35,797 nt of DNA from Lachnospiraceae bacterium (GTDB lineage Bacteria; Bacillota; Clostridia; Lachnospirales; Lachnospiraceae): assembly GCA_014804645.1 (NCBI GenBank), contig JAAUZI010000052.1, positions 1 through 35,797 on the forward strand. Direction: 5' to 3'. The notes beneath the pieces are model-generated. The model made no database searches, had not been told where the DNA came from, and saw nothing but the letters and a program-made list of their open reading frames with translations. A program made the position numbers and the translations under genes. This document shows positions 8,069-16,608 of the stretch, one piece after another. Numbering within the stretch: position 1 is the first letter of the stretch; each line of letters starts with the position of its first letter.

Positions 8069-8257
8069 TTATGTATCCGCAAAAATATCCCGTCTATATG
8101 ATTTTACTAAATTTTTTATCTCTTGTCTACTTTCTTTTACAATTATTTTTTTTCCAGTTGTTAGTGTGACCACCGTATCCGGCGTTTCTTCCACTATTTC
8201 CAGCAAATCCGGGTTCACAAGAATTTTTTGTCCACTCAATTTTGTCACTTCAATCAT
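8069..8257 (-). CDS. flbD: Flagellar protein FlbD
   Basis: This 62-residue protein matches the FlbD/SwrD family found after the hook gene in Firmicutes and spirochete flagellar operons. It begins MIEVTKLSGQKILVNPDLLE and contains the family's TPDTVVTLTTGKKIIVKES strand pattern. In Bacillus the homologue SwrD raises motor power for swarming by acting on the stator; its molecular role is not settled. It lies directly upstream of motA, consistent with a stator link. AAGGGG precedes the ATG. A strong hairpin separates it from flgE. Confidence 0.93.
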   Translation of the reverse strand: MIEVTKLSGQKILVNPDLLEIVEETPDTVVTLTTGKKIIVKESRQEIKNLVKSYRRDIFADT

Positions 8258-8286
8258 ATTCTTTTGCCCCTTTTAAGACACAACTC

Positions 8287-8323
8287 AAAGGGGTGTGCAC
8301 CATATCTGGCGCGCAACCCCTTT
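8287..8323 (-). promoter_or_regulatory. Stable hairpin between flgE and flbD
   Basis: An outer perfect 8-bp stem (AAAGGGGT with ACCCCTTT) is extended by about six more pairs with one bulge and one mismatch around a small loop. The region downstream on the minus strand has no uridine run, so a full terminator is unlikely. An RNA-processing or 3'-protection element for the highly expressed hook gene is an inference from position. Confidence 0.55.
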
Positions 8324-8358
8324 GTTTCACTTATTAATTTTTTACACAGTCATAAGAC

Positions 8359-10122
8359 TTATCTCTTCAGATTGGTAAGTTCCTCCAGCAGCGTATCCGA
8401 CACTGTGATAATACGGCTGTTCGCCTGGAAACCTCTCTGCGTAGTGATCATCTCCGTAAACTCGGAGGACAGATCCACATTACTCATCTCCAACTGTCCG
8501 GAGGTCATATAGCCGCCGTCCGCGGTGATATCCACGCCGATACCGTCGAACTCACCGGAGTTCAGGGTTGCGGAATACAGGTTATCTCCGCTCTTCTCCA
8601 AACCGGAGGCGTTGGCGAACATGGCCGTCGCAATCTGTCCCAACAGCTTGGTCATACCGCTGTCGTAGGTGGCATAGATCATACCGTTGTCCTGAATAGT
8701 CAAGCCGATCATCTCGCCCACTCTGCGGCCGGTTCCCAAACTCTTCAAATCGCCCTTGCTGCAAGCGAGTGTGGAAGTGCCCTTCTTGTCGTAATTGGAA
8801 CTTGTGGACATATCCACCGTGATATCGGAAAAATTGCCTCCCAATGCGCTTAAATTCAGAGTGAACGTGCTGTAGGCGGGGCTCTCCACGTTAATGCCGT
8901 TGAACTTACCGGTATCCGCGTCGTAGTTTACGATGATACCGTCAAAGACACGTCCGTCCATCTCTACAGTGTTGTCCGCTGCAGTCATCAGAGGGAACGC
9001 CGGTTCTGTGCCCTGTGTTGCGTTGTACAGCAGCTGAGGCATAGCCACATAGGTTTCAGTGCCATCTGCATCATTTGTCTGCTTTATGGCCAGTTTCAGG
9101 AACTCATCTGTGGAGCCCTCATATCCATGCGCCTTGGCAATATTATCTAATGCCTCACCCACGGTGACAGTTACACCATCTACGGTAAAACATTCATCAG
9201 TCAGAGGTTTCAAATTGCCATTGTCAAACATGGCCGCCAGATCCGCCAGTTGGGTGGCAGGAGTCGTAGCTGTCGTCAGCTTATTGCCATCCCATTTATA
9301 GGCCGTTGTATCCATGCCTATAGTGGTCTTCTTTGCCATGCTTCTGGGCTGCTCGGACAGTTTCACCAGGGACTTGACGTCCATCGTCTTTCCTTCCAAA
9401 TCGGTTATATCCTTGCCTGTGGAATCCAGTATTCTGTCCAGTTCCAGACTGAACACATGCGGATTATCGGACTGTTTTATCACAAGTTTCGCAGTGTAGC
9501 TGTATCCCAGAGCATCATAGAAATTCAGATTTCTGGACAAACCGTTGATGCTGGACACATTCTTGTCGTTGCTGTCGATAACGCCGCTGATGACAGCCTG
9601 CGAGGTCGCCTCGGGGGGATAGGTCATATTGGCCTCATTCATGACGCGCAGCGCCGTAACCGTATCCTGCTTGATATCCTGGGTCTCCTCATCCACCTGC
9701 CAGCCCATGACATTGTAACCCGTGCTGGTCATAGCCAGATTGCCGGCTCCGTCCACGTAGAAAGAACCATCTCTGGTAAAATAGTTGGACACGCCGTTAT
9801 TTACGATAAAGAATGCCTCTCCGGTGATCATGATATCAAAGGGATTGCCGGTGGACTGGGCGGAACCCTGCCCCGTGATATTAGTGTTGATGGCGCCGGC
9901 CTTTACGCCCAGACCGATCTGCCTGGCGTTGGTGCCGCCCACACCTGTGAGTGCGTTGGCTCCGCTGGCGCGCTTGGTAGTCTGGCTCATCAGCGCGCTG
10001 AATGTCATAGAGCTGGATTTGTACGCCGTGGTGTTGACGTTTGCGATATTGTTACCAATTACGTCCATCCTGGTCTGGTGTGTCTTCAGTCCAGACACGC
10101 CAGAATAGAGTGATCTCATCAT
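8359..10122 (-). CDS. flgE: Flagellar hook protein FlgE
   Basis: FlgE polymerises into the hook, the universal joint between rod and filament. The 587-residue protein has the rod/hook N-terminal D0 motif (MMRSLYSGVSGLKTHQTRMDVIGNNIANVNTTAYK), the GNPFDIMITGEAFF region, and the C-terminal D0 helix with SNVDLSSEFTEMITTQRGFQANSRII. It is longer than enteric FlgE (about 400 residues); the extra length is in the variable surface domains (about 200-480). The start at 10122 has AGGAGG ten bases upstream; the open frame runs 20 codons further but without a ribosome site. It follows flgD and the flg_new gene, the usual hook cluster. Confidence 0.94.
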   Translation of the reverse strand: MMRSLYSGVSGLKTHQTRMDVIGNNIANVNTTAYKSSSMTFSALMSQTTKRASGANALTGVGGTNARQIGLGVKAGAINTNITGQGSAQSTGNPFDIMITGEAFFIVNNGVSNYFTRDGSFYVDGAGNLAMTSTGYNVMGWQVDEETQDIKQDTVTALRVMNEANMTYPPEATSQAVISGVIDSNDKNVSSINGLSRNLNFYDALGYSYTAKLVIKQSDNPHVFSLELDRILDSTGKDITDLEGKTMDVKSLVKLSEQPRSMAKKTTIGMDTTAYKWDGNKLTTATTPATQLADLAAMFDNGNLKPLTDECFTVDGVTVTVGEALDNIAKAHGYEGSTDEFLKLAIKQTNDADGTETYVAMPQLLYNATQGTEPAFPLMTAADNTVEMDGRVFDGIIVNYDADTGKFNGINVESPAYSTFTLNLSALGGNFSDITVDMSTSSNYDKKGTSTLACSKGDLKSLGTGRRVGEMIGLTIQDNGMIYATYDSGMTKLLGQIATAMFANASGLEKSGDNLYSATLNSGEFDGIGVDITADGGYMTSGQLEMSNVDLSSEFTEMITTQRGFQANSRIITVSDTLLEELTNLKR

Positions 10123-10226
10123 AGTAAAATGACCTCCTGTTTTCTTGTATGACTCGCCGTATGGAACTCCTGTTCCAATCATCTCCTTCTATCATTCGGG
10201 AGATATCAGCCTCCGTTAAGGTCCGG

Positions 10227-10628
10227 CTACATAATTACGGCTCCGTCTATATTGGTAAATATGTTTTCGACTGCATCCTTGCTGTCCATGGCAGTGACTA
10301 CGGTGCTGTTGGGGATGTTCACGATAAACGCCAGTTCATCCACTATCACCAGGGAATCCCTGATCCCCTTCTGTCCCGCCTTTCTGGTTCCGTCCATCAG
10401 TCTCTCCAGCTGCCCGTCCGTAAGATCAATGCCTCTCTGTCTGAGCCTCGCACTGGCATGCTTGGAAAATCTCAGGTTCTCATCGGCCAGTACCTTTTTC
10501 TGCAGTACCTCCTGGAAAGAGAATCCTTCGCCCGCCAGATTCTGTCTGGCAGCAATTCGTCCCCTTTGGCCCGTTGCCGACTCTTGCAGCTGCAGCGCAG
10601 TCAGGAATTCAGAATCCTGTATTCTCAT
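10227..10628 (-). CDS. Conserved flagellar operon protein (flg_new/TIGR02530-type)
   Basis: This 133-residue protein resembles the small conserved family found between flgD and flgE in Firmicutes and spirochete flagellar operons. The recognisable core is LRFSKHASARLRQRGIDLTDGQLERL followed by GIRDSLVIVDELAFIVNIPNSTVVTAMD. No signal peptide or transmembrane segment is visible, so it is probably cytoplasmic. Its function has not been clearly established as far as I know; a role in hook assembly is inferred only from its fixed position. AAGGAAG precedes the ATG. About 100 bases separate it from flgE and contain nothing notable. Confidence 0.85.
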   Translation of the reverse strand: MRIQDSEFLTALQLQESATGQRGRIAARQNLAGEGFSFQEVLQKKVLADENLRFSKHASARLRQRGIDLTDGQLERLMDGTRKAGQKGIRDSLVIVDELAFIVNIPNSTVVTAMDSKDAVENIFTNIDGAVIM

Positions 10629-10675
10629 ATCTTCCTTCCCTTATCCTTTCTGCCTGTATGGCTCTGCATACCCTT

Positions 10676-11404
10676 TTACTCTGTGGCGTCAGTTCCTTCC
10701 GTCTCCTCGGATTCATCCGTCTCGTCGGATCCTTCCGTCTCCTCTCCTTTTGCCGCCTCCAGCGCCTCGGCAATCTTGCGGACTTCCTCGAGTCTCTCCA
10801 CGTAGGCGTTCAGATCTTTCACCTTTTCGCTTGCGATAAAGCCCTTCTGATAATCTGACATATTATCATATGCCTCTTTCAGCTTGTCGATGGCCTCCGC
10901 CTCGTCCATGGAAATATTGGCAACATAGGGAAGTTTATTCATTTCGGTAATCCACTCCACTGCCAGATCGTAAGCCTCCAGATACTCCTTATCAGCCACG
11001 GTGTCCAGATCGTCCATAGCATACTGATTGCCCTCGATCGACAGATAAGCCTTGCCATTCTCGTAGGTCACATAGTCAACCTTGCCCTCCACATAATTGG
11101 TGTCACCGCTGGTATTGGTGGTCTTTATCCTTACATGTTGGCCCACCAGGGTGCTGGCTCTCTGCAGATCCATGCTGCCCGCCATATTCTGCAGCTGTTC
11201 CACCTGTGAGAACTGCGCATACTGACTAATAAATTCTGTGTTGGACGTAGGCTCCAACGGGTCCTGATACTTCATCTGCGCTACCAGCAACTGCAGAAAC
11301 GCGTCTTTGTCCATGCCGCTGGAACTGCTGCTTGTTTTTTTCAGGGAACTCTCAGAGGCTGACTCCACGATCTTCCCATTTTCTACCGCTGCTACTAAAC
11401 TCAT
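10676..11404 (-). CDS. flgD: Hook-cap protein FlgD with C-terminal helical extension
   Basis: FlgD forms the scaffold cap under which hook subunits polymerise. In the 242-residue protein the N-terminal family motif FLQLLVAQMKYQDPLEPTSNTEFISQYAQFSQVEQLQ spans residues 37-72, followed by a small beta domain (about 84-135). After that the protein departs from short Firmicutes FlgD: a predicted helical module (about 139-218, with DKLKEAYDNMSDYQKGFIASEKVKDLNAYVERLEE-type sequence resembling three-helix modules of Gram-positive surface proteins), then a Glu/Thr/Asp-rich tail (about 221-242). The start is clear, with AAGGAG nine bases upstream. It lies between fliK and the flg_new gene. Confidence 0.92.
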   Translation of the reverse strand: MSLVAAVENGKIVESASESSLKKTSSSSSGMDKDAFLQLLVAQMKYQDPLEPTSNTEFISQYAQFSQVEQLQNMAGSMDLQRASTLVGQHVRIKTTNTSGDTNYVEGKVDYVTYENGKAYLSIEGNQYAMDDLDTVADKEYLEAYDLAVEWITEMNKLPYVANISMDEAEAIDKLKEAYDNMSDYQKGFIASEKVKDLNAYVERLEEVRKIAEALEAAKGEETEGSDETDESEETEGTDATE

Positions 11405-11428
11405 AGTCTCACTCCTTTCCTCTTTTCG

Positions 11429-12820
11429 TCAAACCAGATAATCTACGGAATTGCCGTTGGCCGCCATCATCTCTGCTATGATCTGATCCGACTCCGTCAA
11501 CTCTTCATCCGACTCCAGACCGCTCACATCCAGCCTTCTTCTCCTGGGCTTTTTGCTCTGCTCTTCCTCGCCTCTCTGCCGTCCCTGTTCCAGATTGTGC
11601 TCAAACTGGTGGGTCTCCACAGTAACTTCGATGGCCTCCACCTTGATATCCTGCTGCACAAAATTGTCTCGTAGAACAGCTATCTGATTCTCCAGAACGG
11701 TTTTGACCGCTTCCGACGTGGCCGTAATGTGCGCTGTCATAACGCCTTCCCTGGCCGAAATCTGTATGTGCAGTGTTCCCAGACTCTCCGGGTGCAGCTG
11801 CATGTTCAGCACCGTGTTCTCCGGCCTCACAGTCACCTTCATATAATCCAGAATCTGGTTCATGATCTGCTGGGAATCCGGCATCTCCGCATACGCAGCG
11901 CCTGTTTGAGTCGGCATTGCGCCAGTCTGTCCCACCGCCTGATTCTGAGCCTGAGCAGTGTAGTTCTGATAAAGAACCGGCCCTGTCACGCCCTGGCTGT
12001 GATCCTGCCGCGTCTCATGTCCCTTTTGTCTGCCGGGCCGTTCCTGGCTGTTTCCCTGCTGAAGATTCTCCGTCGCCCTGTCCGATTCCTGTACGGCCTG
12101 GCTGCTCGCGCTGTTCTCCAGACTCTCCAGCGCCTTTGACAGTCCACCTTCCTCTTTCAGCTCCTCCTCCAGCCCCCGGGTGATCTCCTGATACTCCTGG
12201 GTGATCGTCTGCTGGCTGCGATAGAGATTCTCGTCCGTCACCAGCGTCATGGAGTCCTCGGTGCCCGCAGCACTCAGAATCAACTGATTCACCGTCTCCG
12301 GCTGCAGGAGTTGAATGTCCGTGAACCCTTCGTCCTGCATCAACTGTTCCAGCTCCTGGGGGCTTATATTCAGCTGCTGCATAAGCAACTCCTGAATCTG
12401 CGCAATAGCGCTCTGCAATACCTCCATCACCTGTTCCAGTCCCTCCTGCGGCAGTTCATCCTCCGCCGATCCGTTCTTCGGCGAATCCGTCTCCGGCCGC
12501 TGCGATGTCTCCGCGGGTTTCGTCTGCTGCTCCTGTGCGGCAACGGTTCCCTCAGCGCCTGTTTCCCCGCCCGCAGCCTGCGCGGCCGTATTGGCCTCCG
12601 CCTCCTGTGGCGTCTCCTTCTGCCCTTGGGTCTTCACCGTTTCGCCTGTGGGAGTCTCATTCTGTCTCTGGGACTTCACACTGCTCTCCCTGGGTGTACC
12701 TGTCTTCTGCCTGTCAAGCACCTTGCCAAAATCCGCTTTGGATTCCGGCGCCTGCACCTTGTTCTGTCCGGTTCGATTTCCCGCCAGATAGTTCTGCACA
12801 TTTGCAGGTATACTTGTCAT
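11429..12820 (-). CDS. fliK: Flagellar hook-length control protein FliK
   Basis: FliK is the secreted ruler that measures hook length and triggers the export switch in FlhB. In the 463-residue protein the N-terminal two thirds are low-complexity and Gln/Glu/Thr-rich, as usual for the ruler part, with a small conserved helical piece (LNISPQELEQLMQDEGFTD). The C-terminal Flg_hook domain (about 330-425) has LNMQLHPESLGTLHIQISAREGVMTAHITATSEAV and ends with a basic tail including KKPRRRRLDV. The start at 12820 has AGGAGG eight bases upstream; an upstream in-frame ATG (12886) lacks one. It sits between the MotE-like gene and flgD, its partner in hook assembly. Confidence 0.92.
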   Translation of the reverse strand: MTSIPANVQNYLAGNRTGQNKVQAPESKADFGKVLDRQKTGTPRESSVKSQRQNETPTGETVKTQGQKETPQEAEANTAAQAAGGETGAEGTVAAQEQQTKPAETSQRPETDSPKNGSAEDELPQEGLEQVMEVLQSAIAQIQELLMQQLNISPQELEQLMQDEGFTDIQLLQPETVNQLILSAAGTEDSMTLVTDENLYRSQQTITQEYQEITRGLEEELKEEGGLSKALESLENSASSQAVQESDRATENLQQGNSQERPGRQKGHETRQDHSQGVTGPVLYQNYTAQAQNQAVGQTGAMPTQTGAAYAEMPDSQQIMNQILDYMKVTVRPENTVLNMQLHPESLGTLHIQISAREGVMTAHITATSEAVKTVLENQIAVLRDNFVQQDIKVEAIEVTVETHQFEHNLEQGRQRGEEEQSKKPRRRRLDVSGLESDEELTESDQIIAEMMAANGNSVDYLV

Positions 12821-12923
12821 CCACTCTACCTCCTTTCTGTAATTTTCAAAGTACTTTTTCTGCCTTTCAAGAACCGCACTTCCCAAAAAGACATATCTAT
12901 TATCGGCATTTTCCCTTGTATAC

Positions 12924-13799
12924 TTAAGATTCAGGATCCATTATTTTGGTAAGTTTTGCAGCTATCTCCGAATCCATCACACCCATGATAGAACCTCTGT
13001 TCTCGGCGCTCATGACCTTCAGTATCCTGGCCACCACATCCAATTCGTCCGTCATGTTCTCAAAAATGGCTGCGGCCTGCTTGGGTTTCATCTGAGAGTA
13101 GGTAGCCGCAAAATCCTGTATCTCCTGTGTCTCCTGCTGCTGTATGATCACCTGACGGTAAAGCAGCTCCGCCGTGGAGGGGTCCGCCGCCTCATAAAAC
13201 TTTCGGTATTCCTCCGGCCCGGGACCGTTTTCCGCATAGACCACCTCCTGCAGGAACTCGTTCTTGATCCGCTGGAAGTCCAGCTGTTTCTGTTCAAATT
13301 CCTGCAGTCGTATCACATTGGCCTTCAGCTCCGCGATCTCCTCATCCTTTGCGTTGGCTGAGGTCTGCATTCTCTCCAGCTCCAGTTCCAGCTCCTTGAT
13401 ATAGTCCACCGCATCCACCAGGCTGGTATAGCCTCCGTAGCTCTCCGGGTCATTGGTCTCCAGAACGGAATTGCCCGGCAAGATCCGGTTCAGCACAGGC
13501 ACATCCTGCAGAATCGGCGTCAGCACCTTACTGCCGAAACCGCCCACATCCAGCTTGATAATAACCACGATCACAGCCAGCCAGACCATCACGATCATAA
13601 TCGTGGCTAAAAGGGTGGCAAATCCGCCTCCCTCGTCATCGTCCGCCAGCTCATCCTCCCGTTTCGCAATCTCCTTAGCCCGGCGTCTGGCTTCTTTTTT
13701 CTGCTGTTTTTGTTCATTTTTCAGCTGCTTTTTCTCGTTCTTTATCTGGTTCTTCTCAGCCTTCACTGCCACCTGACGGGGATCTTCCTGTTTTGCCAT
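12924..13799 (-). CDS. MotE/YlxF-like flagellar membrane protein
   Basis: This 291-residue bitopic protein occupies the fliJ-fliK gap, where Bacillus has ylxF. Layout: a very basic, Lys/Gln-rich cytoplasmic N-terminus (residues 10-48), one transmembrane helix (about 60-82), a periplasmic coiled coil (about 128-175), and a C-terminal domain (about 215-290) with KPKQAAAIFENMTDELDVVARILKVMSAENRG, the MgtE-N/FliG-M-like helical fold of MotE proteins. MotE of rhizobia acts as a periplasmic chaperone for the stator-linked MotC; the Firmicutes proteins are not well characterised. A stator or basal-body role is inferred from family and position. The charged N-terminal tail is longer than I would expect for this family. 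Confidence 0.82.
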   Translation of the reverse strand: MAKQEDPRQVAVKAEKNQIKNEKKQLKNEQKQQKKEARRRAKEIAKREDELADDDEGGGFATLLATIMIVMVWLAVIVVIIKLDVGGFGSKVLTPILQDVPVLNRILPGNSVLETNDPESYGGYTSLVDAVDYIKELELELERMQTSANAKDEEIAELKANVIRLQEFEQKQLDFQRIKNEFLQEVVYAENGPGPEEYRKFYEAADPSTAELLYRQVIIQQQETQEIQDFAATYSQMKPKQAAAIFENMTDELDVVARILKVMSAENRGSIMGVMDSEIAAKLTKIMDPES

Positions 13800-13882
13800 A
13801 GTTTCCCAGCTCCATTTCCTCTATAACATTCCTCTGTCCGCATATCAAGAGCAAAGCCTGACTATGCGTTACAGTTCTGCTC

Positions 13883-14350
13883 TCACGCCTCCACAGCGGT
13901 CTTTTCCTTCTGCCGCTGGCCGTAGGTATAGCTTGTCAGTTCGTCCACTTCCTTGCTCTCCTGCTTTTTCTCGTCCATCAAAAACTGTTCAAAGGCTTTT
14001 TCCTTCAGCGTCTCATGGGATTTGCGCTCCTTTATAACCTCCGTCAGTCTCTCTCTGGCCTGCTCCACTCTCTTCTCCGCCTCCCGCACCCGGAGTCGCT
14101 GCAGAGCGATATATTCGTCCATGCGCAGGATGGCCTCCTTGTTTTCCGCCATATCCCGGCAGTTTAACTCTCCCAGCAGCTGCTCTCTTGCCTTGCGCTC
14201 ATAGCCGACCTTGCGCTCCCGTAGAGCCTCAAGCCGCTCCTCCTCCTCATTAAGGCGCAGCTGAGCCGCCGCAAACTCCTGCTTGGCCTGAGTTTCCATC
14301 TTCAGTTTGATATCCAGAATGCTCTGCATCCGATATCGGAATCTGGCCAT
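13883..14350 (-). CDS. fliJ: Flagellar export protein FliJ
   Basis: FliJ is the coiled-coil stalk that inserts into the FliI hexamer and couples it to the export gate. The 155-residue protein is almost entirely helical and charged, with the family N-terminus (MARFRYRMQSILDIKLKMETQAKQEFA) and heptad-like repeats through residue 130. It starts three bases after the fliI stop, with AGGGG upstream. FliJ proteins are weakly conserved in sequence, but length, composition and position after fliI fit. Confidence 0.9.
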   Translation of the reverse strand: MARFRYRMQSILDIKLKMETQAKQEFAAAQLRLNEEEERLEALRERKVGYERKAREQLLGELNCRDMAENKEAILRMDEYIALQRLRVREAEKRVEQARERLTEVIKERKSHETLKEKAFEQFLMDEKKQESKEVDELTSYTYGQRQKEKTAVEA

Positions 14351-14353
14351 GCT

Positions 14354-15679
14354 TTACCCCTGTTCCTCTCCGAACATTTTCTCCAGTCCCTCGACACTCT
14401 CCTCGAAACTGACCTTCTCATCCACATCCTGCTGCAGAAAATCATTGACCTGATGGATCATGGTGATAGCGTAGTCGATCTCGGGATTACTGCCGCTCTT
14501 ATAGGCGCCGATATTGATCAAGTCCTCCGCCTCATTGTAGGTCGCCAGCACATTTTTCAGCTTGCCAGCCAACCGCTTGTGATCTCTGGTGGCAATCTGG
14601 CTCATACATCTGGAAATACTCTGCAGAACATCGATTGCCGGATAATGATTCTTATGTACCAGTTTGCGGTTCAACATGATATGCCCATCCAAAATACTGC
14701 GGGCCGTGTCCGTGATGGGTTCATTGAAATCATCTCCGTCCACCAGCACGGTATACAGACCCGTTATAGACCCTGTATCTGACCGCCCTGCCCGCTCCAG
14801 CAGCCTGGGCATCTCGGAATACACGCTGGGGGGATAGCCCCTGGACACCGGCGGCTCCCCGCTGGCCAGCCCAATCTCCCGCTGCGCCATGGAAAAACGT
14901 GTCAGGGAGTCCATCATCAACAGTACGTCCTTGCCCTGATCCCGAAAATATTCCGCGATAGCCGTGGCGGTCAGCGCCGCCTTTTTCCGCTCCAGAGCCG
15001 GACGGTCGGAGGTGGCCACTACCACCACGGAGCGCCGCATACCTTCTTCTCCCAAATCACGCTCAATAAATTCCCGCACCTCTCGGCCACGCTCACCGAT
15101 CAGTGCGATCACATTGATATCTGCTTTTGTATTGCGGGCAAACATGCCCATCAGAGTGGATTTCCCCACGCCAGAACCGGCAAATATGCCGATTCTCTGT
15201 CCTTTCCCCACAGTCATGATACCGTCCACCGCCCGCACTCCCAGAGGCAATACGGTGTCAATAATCTCACGCCGCAAAGGATCCGGCGGCGGTGCCTCCA
15301 CAGGATAGCTGCCGCCCTTGACACGGGCGCCATCCACCGGCTGTCCCAGTCCGTTTACCGTCTTGCCCAGCAGTTCTTCGCTCACCGTGACGGTCAGAGG
15401 ATACCCTGTGTTTTCCACCGAGCATCCCAGCCGAATCCCTTCCACTTGGTCCAGCGGCATCAGCAGCGTCCTCTTGTCTCTGAAACCAACTACCTCGGCC
15501 ATGACAGGCTCCGCCGCCTCCGTGTCCGGAACGATCCGACACACATCTCCCAGTCGGGCGTCCGGCCCCATGGACTCTATGGTCAGACCAACTACATTGA
15601 CCACCTTGCCCAGTTTTCGGAAAAATGTCTGTTCCACTACTGCGCTATATTTCTCTAAGTCCAGCGTTTTTGTTGTCAA
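14354..15679 (-). CDS. fliI: Flagellum-specific export ATPase FliI
   Basis: FliI is the hexameric ATPase that energises substrate unloading at the export gate, related to F1-beta. The 441 residues match the family. Walker A GSGVGKST is at 168-175, Walker B VLLMMDSLTRF at about 245-255, and the IGERGREVREFIE and SRGYPPSVYSEMPRLLERAG signatures are present. The start is a TTG at 15679, with an in-frame stop just upstream and no internal ATG until residue 37. It lies 65 bases after fliH and 3 bases before fliJ, its two partners. Confidence 0.97.
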   Translation of the reverse strand: MTTKTLDLEKYSAVVEQTFFRKLGKVVNVVGLTIESMGPDARLGDVCRIVPDTEAAEPVMAEVVGFRDKRTLLMPLDQVEGIRLGCSVENTGYPLTVTVSEELLGKTVNGLGQPVDGARVKGGSYPVEAPPPDPLRREIIDTVLPLGVRAVDGIMTVGKGQRIGIFAGSGVGKSTLMGMFARNTKADINVIALIGERGREVREFIERDLGEEGMRRSVVVVATSDRPALERKKAALTATAIAEYFRDQGKDVLLMMDSLTRFSMAQREIGLASGEPPVSRGYPPSVYSEMPRLLERAGRSDTGSITGLYTVLVDGDDFNEPITDTARSILDGHIMLNRKLVHKNHYPAIDVLQSISRCMSQIATRDHKRLAGKLKNVLATYNEAEDLINIGAYKSGSNPEIDYAITMIHQVNDFLQQDVDEKVSFEESVEGLEKMFGEEQG

Positions 15680-15744
15680 CTGTCACCACTCTCATTCCTG
15701 TCCGCATGATATAACATCCCGGTGTCCGTCCGCCAGTAAAGCGC

Positions 15745-16608
15745 CTACCCGTTGTAGGACAACAGGCGTAATTTCTGACGCAGCTGGGTCAGTTGAGTGC
15801 CCAGTCCGCAATCAAATATGCCCCCCTCCGTCTCAATCATGCATGCATCTTTATCAATGGTCGCGTCCTCAATGATCTCCAACGTGACTCCGTTTCCACC
15901 CAGGCCCGCCTGCAGCTGTTTCTTCTGCATACTCACAAAGGAGTAATCCTCCTTTGACACATGTACCAGAAAAACCTTGCTGCCCTCAGCCTTATGCAGC
16001 GTGGAGGCAATCAAATGAATCAGTATATCCCGATAGGATTGCAGCTCCACATGGAAAATATGTTCATATATACCGGTTATGGCCTCCACCAGCTGGGGTT
16101 CCATCTGATCCAGGGCGGACTGATAATCGGCCTCCAGTTGTGCCTCCTTGGCCTTCAACTGCCGTCTCTGTCCCTCAACCTCGGCGTCCGCTTTCTCCTT
16201 GCCCTCTCGATAGCCGCTCATGCGGCCTTCCTCGGCAGCGGTTCTCTTCAGGTTTTCCGCCTGCTCCTGCGCATCCTGCATCATACGGTCCGCGCGAGCC
16301 CTTGCATCCTCAAGAATCTCCTCAGCCTGGGCGTTGGCGTTCTGGATAACGCTCGCGCTCTCCGTGGCCGAATCCGCTTTCAGCACATTGCTGCCCTCGT
16401 CGGCCGAGTCCAGCAGGGCGGACACATCCACCGCCTCAATTCCCTGCACAAAGCCTTCCACAAACTCCTCGTCCTGAGCCTGCCTGCCCATAGTCTCCTT
16501 GAGCTTCTCCAGACGTCTGGCAGCCAGTTCATTGGTATCAATAACTCTTTTTTCCTCGGTTCCGTTCAGAATAAAACCGTATCCCTGCTTAAGCAAATTA
16601 CTAGACAA
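15745..16608 (-). CDS. fliH: Flagellar export ATPase regulator FliH
   Basis: FliH is the peripheral stalk/regulator of FliI and tethers it to the C ring. From the chosen start it has 287 residues, with a long Ala/Glu/Gln-rich coiled coil (about 60-180) holding AGR-type repeats and a C-terminal V-ATPase E-like domain (about 185-287) ending GLGTQLTQLRQKLRLL. The start is uncertain. The frame stays open 24 codons further into fliG. A TTG at 16608 (SSNLLKQGYG) lies eight bases inside the fliG end with GGAGG upstream; a GTG at 16620 is also possible. Either way translation is coupled to fliG. Confidence 0.88.
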   Translation of the reverse strand: MSSNLLKQGYGFILNGTEEKRVIDTNELAARRLEKLKETMGRQAQDEEFVEGFVQGIEAVDVSALLDSADEGSNVLKADSATESASVIQNANAQAEEILEDARARADRMMQDAQEQAENLKRTAAEEGRMSGYREGKEKADAEVEGQRRQLKAKEAQLEADYQSALDQMEPQLVEAITGIYEHIFHVELQSYRDILIHLIASTLHKAEGSKVFLVHVSKEDYSFVSMQKKQLQAGLGGNGVTLEIIEDATIDKDACMIETEGGIFDCGLGTQLTQLRQKLRLLSYNG

